A DNA stretch of 49,277 nucleotides from JBMNOZ01 sp050943335 (GTDB lineage Bacteria; Bacillota; Desulfitobacteriia; Desulfitobacteriales; Syntrophobotulaceae). The notes below the pieces were generated by a model that saw only the letters and a list, made by a program, of their open reading frames with translations, had not been told where the DNA came from and searched no databases. The DNA lies in assembly GCA_050943335.1 (NCBI GenBank), contig JBMNOZ010000016.1, forward strand, positions 1-49,277, in the 5' to 3' direction. Position 1 is the first letter of the stretch; each line of letters starts with the position of its first letter. Shown piece by piece: positions 19,001-27,046 of the stretch. Both the position numbers and the translations under genes were made by a program.

Positions 19001-22000
19001 GATTACAGCAAGTATGACAATGGAGACAATACCGGTGTTAAAGTTGACCTATCTAAGGATCAGCGCTCAGCCACAGCCATCGGCAATGGAGAGCCGGGTA
19101 TGATCAGTAATATCCAAAATGTAGTCGGTTCGCCTTATAATGACGAACTCATCGGTCATGAGACCGAATCGAACACCTTTATCTTTGAGGACAACTGGGG
19201 TAATGATACGGTTAACCCGGGCGGCGGCCTGAATATTCTCGATCTGTCCCGGATGAGCATAGACATAATTATTACCTTGGACTGCAAGGAGTTACAGCAA
19301 GAAAATGAAATTCTATACAGCTACGAGATAATTGTTAAACATCTGGATGTTTATAATCCAAATGGTGAAGATGCACTCTACACACTCACAATTACCTGGG
19401 ATAACCGCAATAACGCCTTCAAAGAAATTCACGGCAGCCAGGGTCAGAATAAGTACCACCTGAATGCTGACTACACCACAGACCTTTACGGCGGTGATAG
19501 TGACGATATCTTCTACCTTGCCGACAGCGTAACTTTAAGCGGTAAGATTGATGGCCGTGGCGGCAGCAACACACTTGACTTTAGTGCTTATAGAACGGGC
19601 AGAGATATATCCATTATCGGAGCGGGTACGGAAAGCGGCTTTAACGGAACAGAAAGAAGCATAACCAAGGGCTTCTACAATATCAGCGCTCTGGTTGGCA
19701 GCAAGGCGGAGGATGCCGTAGACAGACTAAGAGGAGCAAATGCTGACGCCACCTTTGAATTGGATGCTACCTTTGAAGGAGATGACATCTGGAATAAGTA
19801 TTTCCTGAACCAAGATAGCTTAAGAAAACTGCTCTTTACCGACTTTGAAATACTCCATGGCGGTAGTAAAGACGATACCTTCATAATAGAAGGCGAGCAA
19901 CGGTATGATCTCTACGGCGAAGCCGGTAATGACACCTTTGTCTTTGCTGACGGCGCAAAACTGGTCAGCAACTCCAACGGACAACTCGGCAATATTGACG
20001 GTGGAAGCGGCACCAACACCTTAGATTATTCCGCTTACACCACCACCCGCAATTTCTACCTGACAGATCTTGGCTCTATAACCGGCTTTAACGGTAGAGA
20101 ACAGAGCATCGCAGGAGAGTTTAGGAATATAACCAATATAATTGGCGGAGAAGCTACCGATTCCCTTAGCGGACTGAATGAAGCCAATACTTGGGAAGTA
20201 AGCGGCGAAAACAGCGGAACCTACCGGACCAATAACCGCGTCTTAACATTCAGCAACATTGATACCCTAAACGGCGGCGCTTTAAACGACCACTTTGTTA
20301 TCAAAGAAGGAGGTTCCTTAAGCGGACATATCGACGGCCGCAGCGGTACGGATACTCTGGATTATTCAGCTTATCTAACTGATATTAAAGTTGACCTGAC
20401 GGCTGATCTAGCTAGCGATATACTAAAAGGAATCAGCAGTATTGAAAACGTCACCGGAGGACGTGGCAACGACACAATTATTGGCGACGACAAGGACAAT
20501 GTGTTAAGCGGCGGACCGGGCGATGACACCATTTACGGTGGTGGCGGAGATGACACCATTTATGGTGACGCCGGCGATGATGAGCTCTATGGTGAAGAAG
20601 GCAATGACACCATAGACGGAGGCGCTGGTGATGACTATCTGCACGGTGGAGATGGGGACGATACCTTAATCACCGGCACCGGCCACAATACTTTAGTCGG
20701 CGGCGAGGGCAATGATGAAGCAATTGTAGCTTACCGCTCCAGCTATGATACACCTGACAATGACATAGAAAACTGGGTATTCCTCCAGCCTCCGGTTGGT
20801 CCTCCAGGCGGTGGAGTAGCCCCGGCCCCAACAGAAACAGAAGAGGAAATTGACAGCTCAGTCGGCGGTACAGTATCCCTCGGTAATGTAACAGTTGTAA
20901 TACCCCCGAATGTTCTGCCCGGAAATGCTACCATAAGAATCGAAGAACTTAAAGTGGAAGACCTTGGAGAAATTCTCACTGATAATCTGAAAATTAGCAT
21001 CCTTGGCAAAGTCTACGAGATTACGACCAGCGGCGAAAGGTATTTTGGAGAAACAAACTATATTACCATTTCCTTTGATTTCGATCCTAAAGACCTGCCT
21101 TTAGGACAGAGACCGGTAATTCATTATTATGATGAAGAGCAGGGCAAATGGGTAGAAATTAAAACAGAAATAGAATATGACGAAGAAACCGGTAAATGGA
21201 AAGCTGTAGTTAAAGTTAACCACTTGACCAAATTTGCCCTATTCGCAGCTCCTTGGCGGCCATATTCAGATGACAGATACTTGACAGCGGTGGCTATCTC
21301 TCAGACAGGCTGGCGGAGTTCTGACTATGCAGTCCTGGTAAGAGGGGATAACTTTGCCGATGCGTTGAGTGCTGGACCTTTAGCCAATAAATACGGCGGG
21401 CCTCTCCTTTTAACCCGACCAAAGGAAATCTCTAAAGATACTCTTAATGAATTAAGAAGATTAGGGGTTAAGAAGGTCTTTATTGTGGGAGGAAAGCAAG
21501 CAATATCCGAGGATGTAGAGGAAACGGTTAAAGCTTTAGGCATAACAGTTGAGCGTATCTCCGGCAGCGACAGATATGAGACAGCGGTCAAGGTAGCGGA
21601 AAAAGTCGGTAGAGGCTTAGAGAACAGTGTCTTTATAGCTAACGGAAATAACTTCCCTGATGCTCTTTCAGCCTCAGCCATAGCAGCCAAGCTTGGAGTA
21701 CCGATCCTTTTGACTAAGCGAGAAGGCTTACCAGAGAGCGTGCAAAGTTATCTTAAGACCAATAAAGTTAGCGAGGCTTTACTGGTAGGCGGTAGAAGAG
21801 TAATTGACAACACGGTAGAAGAAAGCCTTAGCGGACTGACGGCAAAGCTAGGGATTAAAGTAACCAGACTGGCCGGAGAAGATAGATATGAGACTAACCT
21901 AGCAGTATTAAAATACTTTGCTGCTAACATCCGTTGGGAAAAACTATATGTGGCAACAGGTCAGAACTTTGCTGACGGTTTAACCGGAGCTGTTCTGGCT

Positions 22001-22168
22001 GCCCGGACTTCCGCCCCGCTCATTTTAACAGGGAAGGTTTTGCCTCCGGCTACTGCCTTGTACCTACAGGCCGTACTTGAGCCTGACACGGAAGTAACGG
22101 TGCTGGGCGGCGAAAAAGCGGTGCCAGAAGCGCTCTTGAATACAATAAAGAGCTTATGTCCCAGATAA
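13049..22168 (+). CDS. Giant RTX-like, CWB2-anchored surface protein, main part (3039 aa)
   Basis: The frame is open from about 12983; TTG 13049 is only its first possible start and no signal peptide is seen. Most of the protein is at least 15 diverged copies of a module around LxGxIDGGxGxNTLDYSxY, joined by GGSGDDTFxF turns. At 15013-15099 there is an Asn/Asp/Glu-rich linker. At about 20450-20735 lies a canonical RTX block of tandem GGxGxDxxx nonapeptides, expected to bind calcium. A proline-rich linker and a beta-rich domain follow. From 21271 there are three CWB2 (cell wall binding repeat 2) units (DRYLTAVAIS, SDRYETAVKV, EDRYETNLAV), which hold S-layer-type proteins to secondary wall polymers. 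An adhesin or S-layer-associated role is inferred. Without the 5' end it is unlikely to be exported. Confidence 0.85.
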   Translation: MFGDENTQTDVIKVQNDGSNTPDNGMLTEDKLTGLNMGEEGIKFTEIEELFIYLGQNNDVLNVQNTAPGTYTEIHGNDGDDTFNIHSTGQELVIHGGNGADIFNLFDTGSKSELNGDAGNDEFYLYSYKGELTINGGDGDDYFDLRFDGFARGDVIINGNSGDDYYNLEFSPEYFEYAILNGYEGDDTFSFADNRVLNGQINGGPGLDTLDYGRYATARYVSILGWDDDGYYGVQFGTSDRGALAGGPLCTITDGFTGIKRVIGSSTATEIDGDKLYSIQNESGKWILDGIKSVYQALAAVDSDGNPITLNFINYDILYGSDKDDSFIITGQEYGRLYGGPGNDIFIMLDGASLDGTIDGGGGNNTLDYRAYTSDIYVNLSEFAATGISNSIVGIHNVFGGKGDDLIIGDNGENILGSNGGEDTLVGGLGDNIYLFFDGFDTVYIIETELGKDILDFSNVTVDLRFDLANGQVTSGASVVYYDGRNIKTYIGGQGDDTFVFAPGFVLPSGAGIDGRQGQDTLDFSAYENARDITLTSVDENGFSGEQAAIPAGFAGIDRIIGSLAAENTLRGMDADSTYTFAKVLDDITGKYVDLYTVTVNGINGVALVFENYQHLIGGSGDDTFRFVNGGRFTGSIDGGLGINWLDYSGYYPIYENEDNNNGDNNEDNNGENNGEDQAEENNGVTVDLAANLIPGLTGTLVRVKNIIGTPYDDILLGDDAPNILIGGAGNDHLEGRGGYNTYIFGEDWGEDTVINSSGQGVLDFSGINISLIVNLKDLGTVGYDTNLLTFEGISLIKTGSGDDQINITGEYSLDIDSGAGADTYNFGNGAVYNGTIDAGDGDDIFNFGGNALVRGQLNGGLGDDTFNFLGSARVLGTIDGGAGTNVLSFNGYDSSVTINLAIWQVTDHAQETVLNKFDNIQELIGSDIDGANDTIVGSNENTTFTITGNNAGQISWSDYAIEFSAIENLVGGSGDDTFKFIDTAELSGSIDGGGGINTFDYAGYNSGVKVNLTEGTATGVGGTVSAIHNLIGSEFNDELIGDKKDNVIDGRDGDDIIKGVGGNNTIIGGAGNDTLYGGTGTDTFIFEGDWGQDTLYDYEDENGEVTGEGSITLDFSRITANLTLTFDQQSLGEEILDTLEIIADSNSLSYVSKFPGILKAVYSGSGNDIFTLNNLSENRTTSIYGGAGNDTFNINAATFVTLYGGEGDDIFNINAVTSATLNGGDGDDTFVFADNAKLNGSIDGGSGDNTLDLAAYSANLVITLIGLGEITGFDGRVEIGTLADPDNLLTLLEGFKNIGTVKGGQGTDTLRGLDAEASFILDNNARYLSGNRTLYFNGLETLIGGSADDRFEIHGEQTYDLYGGLGNDTFVFMNQAKLTGNIDGQEGENTLDYSAYTTPVEIILIGVEGIDIDGDGNVTGIFRGTVTGALTGEFTNITHFIGSRVSGDSLRGMEEASTWTLDGDKITYTNNVIKSILENANIEDTTDSIRISVVGIEILVGSDAGDTFLISGTVPYSLVGGAGDDIFRLLNNARLQGSLDGGAGQDTLDFSLYETARNIILTAVGEDGFSGKEAALTGGFANIDNLIGSLADNDRLTGLNDSGIFRLGTEQDENVAQYENGGKILTFSGIENLYGGNGDDLFEIRGQHSYNLYGGAGDDTFKFIGAAELEGTIDGGSGVNTLDYSASGYKDSADNNIGVTVDLSEGSATGVSNGAEDKVQNISNLIGSAYNDILIGNDRDNVIIGGAGNDYLEGRGGYNTYIFEEDWGEDTVINSSGRGMLDLSALGADWHLVINLTYKIITVNSSLPGNKISFDSISDILTGSGNDEFIISDRQKMNLEGGDGDDTFKFVGDGILEGIIDGGTGYNTLDYSDYATAVMFNLAAMNATSLNGFTNIHKLIGSNSNGVYDTIRGTNSDSRYEITAENAGKITWKITLGGQVVEYNFDFEGIENLIGGSGNDTFAIIDQGRLTGSIDGGAGSNTLDYSKYDNGDNTGVKVDLSKDQRSATAIGNGEPGMISNIQNVVGSPYNDELIGHETESNTFIFEDNWGNDTVNPGGGLNILDLSRMSIDIIITLDCKELQQENEILYSYEIIVKHLDVYNPNGEDALYTLTITWDNRNNAFKEIHGSQGQNKYHLNADYTTDLYGGDSDDIFYLADSVTLSGKIDGRGGSNTLDFSAYRTGRDISIIGAGTESGFNGTERSITKGFYNISALVGSKAEDAVDRLRGANADATFELDATFEGDDIWNKYFLNQDSLRKLLFTDFEILHGGSKDDTFIIEGEQRYDLYGEAGNDTFVFADGAKLVSNSNGQLGNIDGGSGTNTLDYSAYTTTRNFYLTDLGSITGFNGREQSIAGEFRNITNIIGGEATDSLSGLNEANTWEVSGENSGTYRTNNRVLTFSNIDTLNGGALNDHFVIKEGGSLSGHIDGRSGTDTLDYSAYLTDIKVDLTADLASDILKGISSIENVTGGRGNDTIIGDDKDNVLSGGPGDDTIYGGGGDDTIYGDAGDDELYGEEGNDTIDGGAGDDYLHGGDGDDTLITGTGHNTLVGGEGNDEAIVAYRSSYDTPDNDIENWVFLQPPVGPPGGGVAPAPTETEEEIDSSVGGTVSLGNVTVVIPPNVLPGNATIRIEELKVEDLGEILTDNLKISILGKVYEITTSGERYFGETNYITISFDFDPKDLPLGQRPVIHYYDEEQGKWVEIKTEIEYDEETGKWKAVVKVNHLTKFALFAAPWRPYSDDRYLTAVAISQTGWRSSDYAVLVRGDNFADALSAGPLANKYGGPLLLTRPKEISKDTLNELRRLGVKKVFIVGGKQAISEDVEETVKALGITVERISGSDRYETAVKVAEKVGRGLENSVFIANGNNFPDALSASAIAAKLGVPILLTKREGLPESVQSYLKTNKVSEALLVGGRRVIDNTVEESLSGLTAKLGIKVTRLAGEDRYETNLAVLKYFAANIRWEKLYVATGQNFADGLTGAVLAARTSAPLILTGKVLPPATALYLQAVLEPDTEVTVLGGEKAVPEALLNTIKSLCPR
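15223..15340 (+). repeat. Intragenic near-identical block, copy A
   Basis: This part of the giant gene (GGYNTYIF, EDWGEDTVINSSG) recurs at 18280-18397, in frame, 3057 bp away, with an identical run of about 41 nt (15286-15326 versus 18343-18383). Other modules are far more diverged, so this pair is recent or maintained by recombination. Confidence 0.85.
16616..16741 (+). repeat. Tandem 60-nt intragenic repeat
   Basis: Two adjacent 20-codon units encode TFNINAATFVTLYGGEGDD and IFNINAVTSATLNGGDGDD. They show slippage-type growth of the repeat region. Confidence 0.75.
18280..18397 (+). repeat. Intragenic near-identical block, copy B
   Basis: This is the partner of the block at 15223-15340. Recombination between the two would delete 1019 codons in frame. 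Confidence 0.85.
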
Positions 22169-22234
22169 GATTGCAGCCATTACGTTTGGCTTAGTTTTGC
22201 TGCTAATTTTATATAAATTTAGGGAAATAAAAAA

Positions 22235-22260
22235 AGCCGACCATCAAAATTTGGTCGGCT
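22235..22260 (-). terminator. Terminator of the minus-strand PPOX gene
   Basis: AGCCGACCA at 22235-22243 pairs with TGGTCGGCT at 22252-22260. Read on the minus strand the hairpin is followed by seven U. It lies 13 bp after the PPOX stop, and may also stop readthrough from the giant gene. Confidence 0.85.
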
Positions 22261-22272
22261 ATGTAGATGATT

Positions 22273-22689
22273 TTAAACACTGTAAAGGTTAACGGTTTTG
22301 GTTTGTCCGTCGCCTAAAGAGCAAAAGTCAGCAACAGCTTCTTCAATAGTGAATATTTCAAACACTCCATCGCCCACGGAATAAAGGTTCTTTAAATGAG
22401 GTGCTATTTCTAAAGCTTTGGCTTGAGCCTCTTCAGTGGTGCAAAATACCGCTTTACCTTTTAGTCGTACCCAGTCTGTATCTGTGGAAGCACACATTTC
22501 AATGTTAGGATTTTTCATAAGTTGGGCATAAAAAGGTTTTTTGTTGCTGGTGCAAAAACAGATTTTGTCCTCGTAAATCATTATAAAGCTAAAAGGGCGG
22601 ACTTTAGGCTCGTCCCCATCAACTGTGGAGACAAAGAAAATACCGCGTTCTTTAAAAAAATTATACACTTCTTTCATGTTTTCATTCAT
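22273..22689 (-). CDS. PPOX-class FMN-binding protein (138 aa)
   Basis: This is a pyridoxamine 5'-phosphate oxidase-like split-barrel protein (FFVSTVDGDEPKVRPFSF, ICFCTSNKKPFYAQL, VRLKGKAVF). Relatives bind FMN, F420 or haem and reduce small substrates, but the substrate here cannot be told. Minus-strand AGGAGGG precedes the ATG. It is divergent from an HxlR regulator, which most likely controls it. At 138 residues it is complete. Confidence 0.85.
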   Translation of the reverse strand: MNENMKEVYNFFKERGIFFVSTVDGDEPKVRPFSFIMIYEDKICFCTSNKKPFYAQLMKNPNIEMCASTDTDWVRLKGKAVFCTTEEAQAKALEIAPHLKNLYSVGDGVFEIFTIEEAVADFCSLGDGQTKTVNLYSV

Positions 22690-22737
22690 GTTTGAACCCT
22701 CCTAAGTTAATAGTGGACTTGTTTTTTCTACTGTATA

Positions 22738-22765
22738 ATTATAATATTAAATAATAAGATAACAA
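22738..22765 (-). promoter_or_regulatory. Promoter of the PPOX gene
   Basis: On the minus strand TTGTTA (22765-22760) and TATAAT (22743-22738) are separated by 16 bp. A direct repeat CAAGTAT at 22763-22769 and 22785-22791 (22-bp period, two helical turns) overlaps the -35 and is a possible HxlR operator. Confidence 0.6.
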
Positions 22766-22810
22766 GTATGCAGTTATTTAATACCAAGTATCGAAAAAGT
22801 GAGTGATAGA

Positions 22811-23146
22811 ATGAAGGAAATTATAAGATTTTCTCCGGACAGCGATCTTTGCCCGCTAGCTTATGCTTTAAGGGTTATCCAGGGAAAATGGAAACTGCCA
22901 ATCCTTTGGGTTCTTACAAAAAACGGAACCTTAAGATACAATGAATTAAAAAAAAGTGTGGACGGGATAACAAATATGATGTTAGCCACCTCTTTAAAAG
23001 AACTCGAGCAAGAGGGGCTTGTTAAACGGGTCCAGTATAATGTAATCCCGCCCCGGGTTGAATATTCGTTAACCGAATCCGGAAAAAAGCTTTTACCTGC
23101 CCTTGATGAACTTGCAAAATGGGGAAAGAGCCTGATGGAAAGCTGA
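22811..23146 (+). CDS. HxlR-family winged-helix transcriptional regulator (111 aa)
   Basis: This is an HxlR-type regulator: GKWKLPILWVLTKNGTLRYN, then MMLATSLKELEQEGLV and VEYSLTESG for the wing. C14 in DLCPLAYAL sits where YodB/HypR-type members carry a redox- or quinone-sensing cysteine, so thiol stress sensing is possible. ATG 22811 is chosen; GTG 22799 would add four residues, and neither has a strong ribosome binding site. It is divergent from the PPOX gene and convergent with the ABC exporter genes, ending 3 bp from them. Confidence 0.88.
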   Translation: MKEIIRFSPDSDLCPLAYALRVIQGKWKLPILWVLTKNGTLRYNELKKSVDGITNMMLATSLKELEQEGLVKRVQYNVIPPRVEYSLTESGKKLLPALDELAKWGKSLMES

Positions 23147-23149
23147 TTG

Positions 23150-25213
23150 TTAAAGATTTGCTCTTTGGAACTGACTGTAATAAAGGTCGGCATAGAATCC
23201 ATTTTGGGCTAAGAGTTCCTGGTGATTCCCTTTTTCGATGATGCGTCCTTTATTCATGACCAGAATCAATTGGGCTTCGCGGATGGTTGAGAGCCGATGG
23301 GCGATCACAAAGCTTGTTCTGCCCCTCCGGAGATTGTTCATAGCTTTTTGCAAAAGAATTTCCGTTCTGGTATCCACACTGCTGGTAGCCTCATCTAATA
23401 TTAAAATTGCTGGATTTAAGAGAATCGCGCGGGCAATGGTGAGAAGTTGTTTTTGGCCCTGGGAGATATTGGAGGATTCCTCGCTAAGTACAGTATCATA
23501 CCCTTCCGGGAGAGTGCGTATAAAGCGGTCTGCATAAGCGGCCTTGGCAGCGGCTACTATTTCTTCCAAAGTAGCATTTTTTTTACCGTAGGCGATATTT
23601 TCTTTAATAGTTCCTTTGAAAAGCCAGGTGTCTTGAAGTACCATGCCGAAGAGCTGGCGAAGCTCAGGGCGTTTAAGATCCCTGATATCCAGTCCATCAA
23701 TTAGGATTCGACCGGAGTTAATTTCATAAAAGCGCATCAGAAGGTTGACAAGAGTTGTTTTTCCGGCTCCAGTCGGCCCGACAATAGCAATCGTATCTCC
23801 AGGTTTGGCCTGAAAACTTATGTCTTCTATAAGGGTCTCATCCGCCGAGTAAGAGAAACTCACGTTTTCAAATCTAATCTCGCCTCGAGGGGAGAGAATT
23901 TTTTTAGGATTAGGTTTATCAGGGAGTTCTTCTTTTTCGTCTAAGATTTCAAAAACTCGCTCGGCGCAAGCGATTGTAGATTGTAAAATATTAGCGATAT
24001 TGGCGGTTTGGGTGATAGGCATGGAAAAAGACCTGGAGTATTGAATAAAAGCCAAGATATCTCCTAAGCCGAGTAAGTTTCTGGTAATCCAGATCCCGCC
24101 GATTACGCTAATTCCTACATAACTGATATTACTGATAAAATTCATAAGAGGGAACATAATGCCAGAAACGAACTGGGCCTTCCAACCAGCTTGATAAAGG
24201 TTTTTGTTTATGGACTCAAAGCGTTCGATAGCGTCTTTTTCCCGATTAAAAGCTTTAACTATTTTGTGCCCGGCATACATTTCTTCGACGTGGCCGCTTA
24301 AATCGCCTAATTCTTTCTGTTGGGCGGCAAAATATTTCTGGGACTTTTTGGCGATAAAGGTTGTGACACCAATATAGAGGGGCAAAGTACCCAGAATTAT
24401 TAAAGTCAAGAGAGGGCTGATAGTCAACATCATAACGAGATAGCCAACAATTGTGATTACAGCAGTAATGATCTGGGTTAAGCTTTGTTGCAGGGTTGTG
24501 GCTATGGTATCGATATCATTGGTAACCCGGCTCAAAATATCGCCGAAGGGTTGCCGGTCATAATATGCCAAAGGCAAAAGGGAGAGCTTGTGATCTACTT
24601 CCCGGCGCAAATCGCGCACTGTATTTTGAGCGACCCCAGACATCAAAAGTCCCATCACCGTATTAGAAAGAGCGCTTAGAATATACATCCCAGCTAAAAT
24701 TAGGACAATTTTACCTATATAGTGAAAATCGTATTCTCCATTAGTGGTTCTTATAGCCTTAATGGTTCCGTTGATCTGATCTTCAGTTAAACTTAAATTT
24801 TGTTGGACGGAGTAATGCTTAAGCAGACGTTCACATAAGTCGGCTTTGGCATTGGCAGAGGTCAAAGTTTCTAAGTTGGGGTAACTTAGTTCTTCTCCGA
24901 ATCTTTTCTGTGCTTCCGCCATCTTGCTAAGCATTGTTTTAGCCATATAACTATCTTGCAAATTATTAATTGCCTTGCTCATTACTTTGGGAGCGGCAAT
25001 AGTAAAAACAGTGCTGGTGAGGGTAAAAATTAAGACCAAAAATAGAGTGAACCGATAGGGTTTTAAATACCGAATAAGTCTTCTTAGACTGCCGCTAAAA
25101 TTTTTAGCTTTCTGCACGGGCCTGCCTATCCCACCCGGTCCAAAACCCCGGCCACCACTTGAACGCCCAAAAACCTTCGGTCTTTTTTCTGAACTATTTT
25201 TACTATTACTCAT
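23150..25213 (-). CDS. ABC exporter half-transporter, BmrD-like (687 aa)
   Basis: An N-terminal extension rich in Gly/Ser/Arg is followed by a six-helix exporter domain and an ATPase domain. Walker A is GPTGAGKTT, the signature is the degenerate ISQGQ, and Walker B keeps the catalytic glutamate (ILDEATSSVD). A loop of about 90 residues (about 75-165) between helices 1 and 2 is long, as in BmrD/YheH. The start at 25213 has AGGAGG and overlaps the stop of the upstream gene as ATGA; a longer frame to 25267 lacks such a signal. It pairs with the next gene as a heterodimeric exporter, probably of drugs or amphipathic compounds. Confidence 0.9.
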   Translation of the reverse strand: MSNSKNSSEKRPKVFGRSSGGRGFGPGGIGRPVQKAKNFSGSLRRLIRYLKPYRFTLFLVLIFTLTSTVFTIAAPKVMSKAINNLQDSYMAKTMLSKMAEAQKRFGEELSYPNLETLTSANAKADLCERLLKHYSVQQNLSLTEDQINGTIKAIRTTNGEYDFHYIGKIVLILAGMYILSALSNTVMGLLMSGVAQNTVRDLRREVDHKLSLLPLAYYDRQPFGDILSRVTNDIDTIATTLQQSLTQIITAVITIVGYLVMMLTISPLLTLIILGTLPLYIGVTTFIAKKSQKYFAAQQKELGDLSGHVEEMYAGHKIVKAFNREKDAIERFESINKNLYQAGWKAQFVSGIMFPLMNFISNISYVGISVIGGIWITRNLLGLGDILAFIQYSRSFSMPITQTANIANILQSTIACAERVFEILDEKEELPDKPNPKKILSPRGEIRFENVSFSYSADETLIEDISFQAKPGDTIAIVGPTGAGKTTLVNLLMRFYEINSGRILIDGLDIRDLKRPELRQLFGMVLQDTWLFKGTIKENIAYGKKNATLEEIVAAAKAAYADRFIRTLPEGYDTVLSEESSNISQGQKQLLTIARAILLNPAILILDEATSSVDTRTEILLQKAMNNLRRGRTSFVIAHRLSTIREAQLILVMNKGRIIEKGNHQELLAQNGFYADLYYSQFQRANL

Positions 25214-26958
25214 AATATTTCCTCCTCGGTATGTTGGGAAGCGACAATTTCCTGGTAGACAGGGCAACTATTTAATAACTCCTGATGCGTACCTTGATCG
25301 ACGATTCGTCCTTCATCCAGAACAATGATTTTATCGGCGTCCAGAACCGTGCTTACTTTTTGGGTAACAATAAGGATTGTGGAATGGGACAGCTCCCTTT
25401 TTAGGGCCCTTCTCAGACGGGCTTCGGTTTTATTGTCTAGGGCGGAAAAACTATCATCAAAAATATAGATATTGGGGTTTTGGACTAGAGCCCGGGCAAT
25501 GGATAAGCGTTGTTTTTGGCCCCCGGAGAGGTTGGTACCTCCTTGGGAAATAAAGTGTTCAAAACCCCCTTCTAGATCAGCGATAAACTCCATGGCCTGA
25601 GCGATTGTAACTGCTCGGTAAAGATCATTCTCCGTAACGTTTTCATTTCCAAATTTAAGGTTTTCAGCGATTGTTCCCGAAAAGAGAATTGCCTTTTGCG
25701 GAACCAGGCCGATTTTTTTTCGCAAAGAAGCGGGGCTCATTTTTCTGATATCTACACCATCAATCAGGATCTGGCCCTTTTTAACATCATAAAATCGTGG
25801 TATAAGGTTGATAAGAGTGGATTTACCTGCGCCGGTGCTGCCGATTATAGCGATAATTTCCCCGGGTCGGGCGGAAAAAGAAATGTTTTGCAACACTGGC
25901 TCTTCAGCTCCTTCATAACTGAAAGTGACATTCCTAAATTCCAACTGCCCTTGTGGGAACGAATATTCTGGTGGTCTTAGTTCCAGATCTGGGGTTTCAC
26001 TGCTGTCGTCGATGCTCAAAGGGGTCTCCAGAACTTCGTTTATCCTTTTTGCCGCTGCCTGGGCGCGGGGAACCATAATAAACATCATAGCTAACATTAG
26101 CAAGGAAAACATAATCATCATCGCATACTGAGTAAAGGCGGCGAGAGCGCCAAGATCCATGGCGTTCATGCTTATCCGAATTCCTCCGAACCAGAGAATC
26201 GCTAGGGAAGTGAGATTCATAACCAGCATAATAGCCGGCATCATGAAGGCCATGATTAAATTCACTTTTATATAGGTATTAGTGAGATCCAGATTGGCCT
26301 TGTCAAAGCGCTGTTTTTCACGTTCAATAGTATTAAAAGCGCGGATGACCCGTACCCCGGTCAGTTTTTCACGCAGAAATAAATTTAGGGTGTCGATTTT
26401 AACCTGTATTAATTTAAAGAGAGGGATTACTCTGGAAGCGATAAAGGCGATTACAAGGGCCAAAAGAGGGATGGCAATTGCAAAAACTAGGGTCAGGGTT
26501 CTATCTTTCTGAAAAGCTAGAAGAAGGCCGCCAATAGCCATTAACGGGGCACTGATCATCATCCTCATGATCATGAGAGTGACCATTTGAATTTGAGTAA
26601 TATCATTTGTCGTCCTGGTAATTAAAGTCGCACTTCCCAGTTTGTCAAACTCTGCTAAAGAGAAACTTACTACTTTTTTAAAGACCTGATTGCGCAATAC
26701 AGTCCCTAAGCCCACTGCTGTTCTGGAAGCTAAAAAACTAGCTAAAATGGCTGCAATTACTCCAGCAGCAGAAACTAGGAGCATTACGCTTCCTAAGTGA
26801 AGGATTTTATTCAGATCTCCGCGCATTACTCCATAGTTGATAACGTCAGCCATTAACGTGGGAAGGTAAAGATCGCCAACAGTCTGAAGGGCTACAAAAA
26901 AAATTACTCCCCAAACCATAGGGGAAAAGGGTTTTAAAAATCTGTACAGCTTCAACAT
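25210..26958 (-). CDS. ABC exporter half-transporter, BmrC-like (582 aa)
   Basis: This has a six-helix exporter domain and an ATPase domain with Walker A GSTGAGKST, the consensus signature LSGGQ, and a Walker B in which aspartate replaces the catalytic glutamate (YIFDDSFSALD). Together with the degenerate ISQGQ of its partner this gives one active and one inactive ATP site, as in BmrC/BmrD and TM287/288. AGGAGGG precedes the ATG. It is the first gene of a two-gene operon with a 4-bp stop/start overlap. The substrate is unknown. Confidence 0.9.
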   Translation of the reverse strand: MLKLYRFLKPFSPMVWGVIFFVALQTVGDLYLPTLMADVINYGVMRGDLNKILHLGSVMLLVSAAGVIAAILASFLASRTAVGLGTVLRNQVFKKVVSFSLAEFDKLGSATLITRTTNDITQIQMVTLMIMRMMISAPLMAIGGLLLAFQKDRTLTLVFAIAIPLLALVIAFIASRVIPLFKLIQVKIDTLNLFLREKLTGVRVIRAFNTIEREKQRFDKANLDLTNTYIKVNLIMAFMMPAIMLVMNLTSLAILWFGGIRISMNAMDLGALAAFTQYAMMIMFSLLMLAMMFIMVPRAQAAAKRINEVLETPLSIDDSSETPDLELRPPEYSFPQGQLEFRNVTFSYEGAEEPVLQNISFSARPGEIIAIIGSTGAGKSTLINLIPRFYDVKKGQILIDGVDIRKMSPASLRKKIGLVPQKAILFSGTIAENLKFGNENVTENDLYRAVTIAQAMEFIADLEGGFEHFISQGGTNLSGGQKQRLSIARALVQNPNIYIFDDSFSALDNKTEARLRRALKRELSHSTILIVTQKVSTVLDADKIIVLDEGRIVDQGTHQELLNSCPVYQEIVASQHTEEEIL

Positions 26959-26988
26959 TATAGGCGTCCCTCCTGATTATTCGTACAA

Positions 26989-27018
26989 ATAATATCGCCG
27001 GGAATCTTGCTTTGTCAA
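26989..27018 (-). promoter_or_regulatory. Sigma-A-type promoter of the ABC exporter operon
   Basis: On the minus strand TTGACA (27018-27013) and TATTAT (26994-26989) are separated by 18 bp, 31 bp before the BmrC-like start codon. This near-consensus promoter suggests substantial expression. Confidence 0.75.
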
Positions 27019-27046
27019 ATGGATTGGTAAGGGAAGGAGATAATTT

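Noticed and set aside
13250..20735. Regular repeats that might suggest a CRISPR array
   Set aside because: The periodicity follows codons and encodes GGxGxD turns; the units are diverged and have no unique spacers of constant length.
13793..21930. Many 60-150-codon frames opposite the giant gene
   Set aside because: They are all shadows of the Gly/Asp/Asn-rich coding repeats and lack ribosome binding sites.
25214..25267. N-terminal extension of the BmrD-like protein
   Set aside because: The extension overlaps the upstream gene and lacks a start signal, whereas ATG 25213 has AGGAGG and an ATGA overlap.
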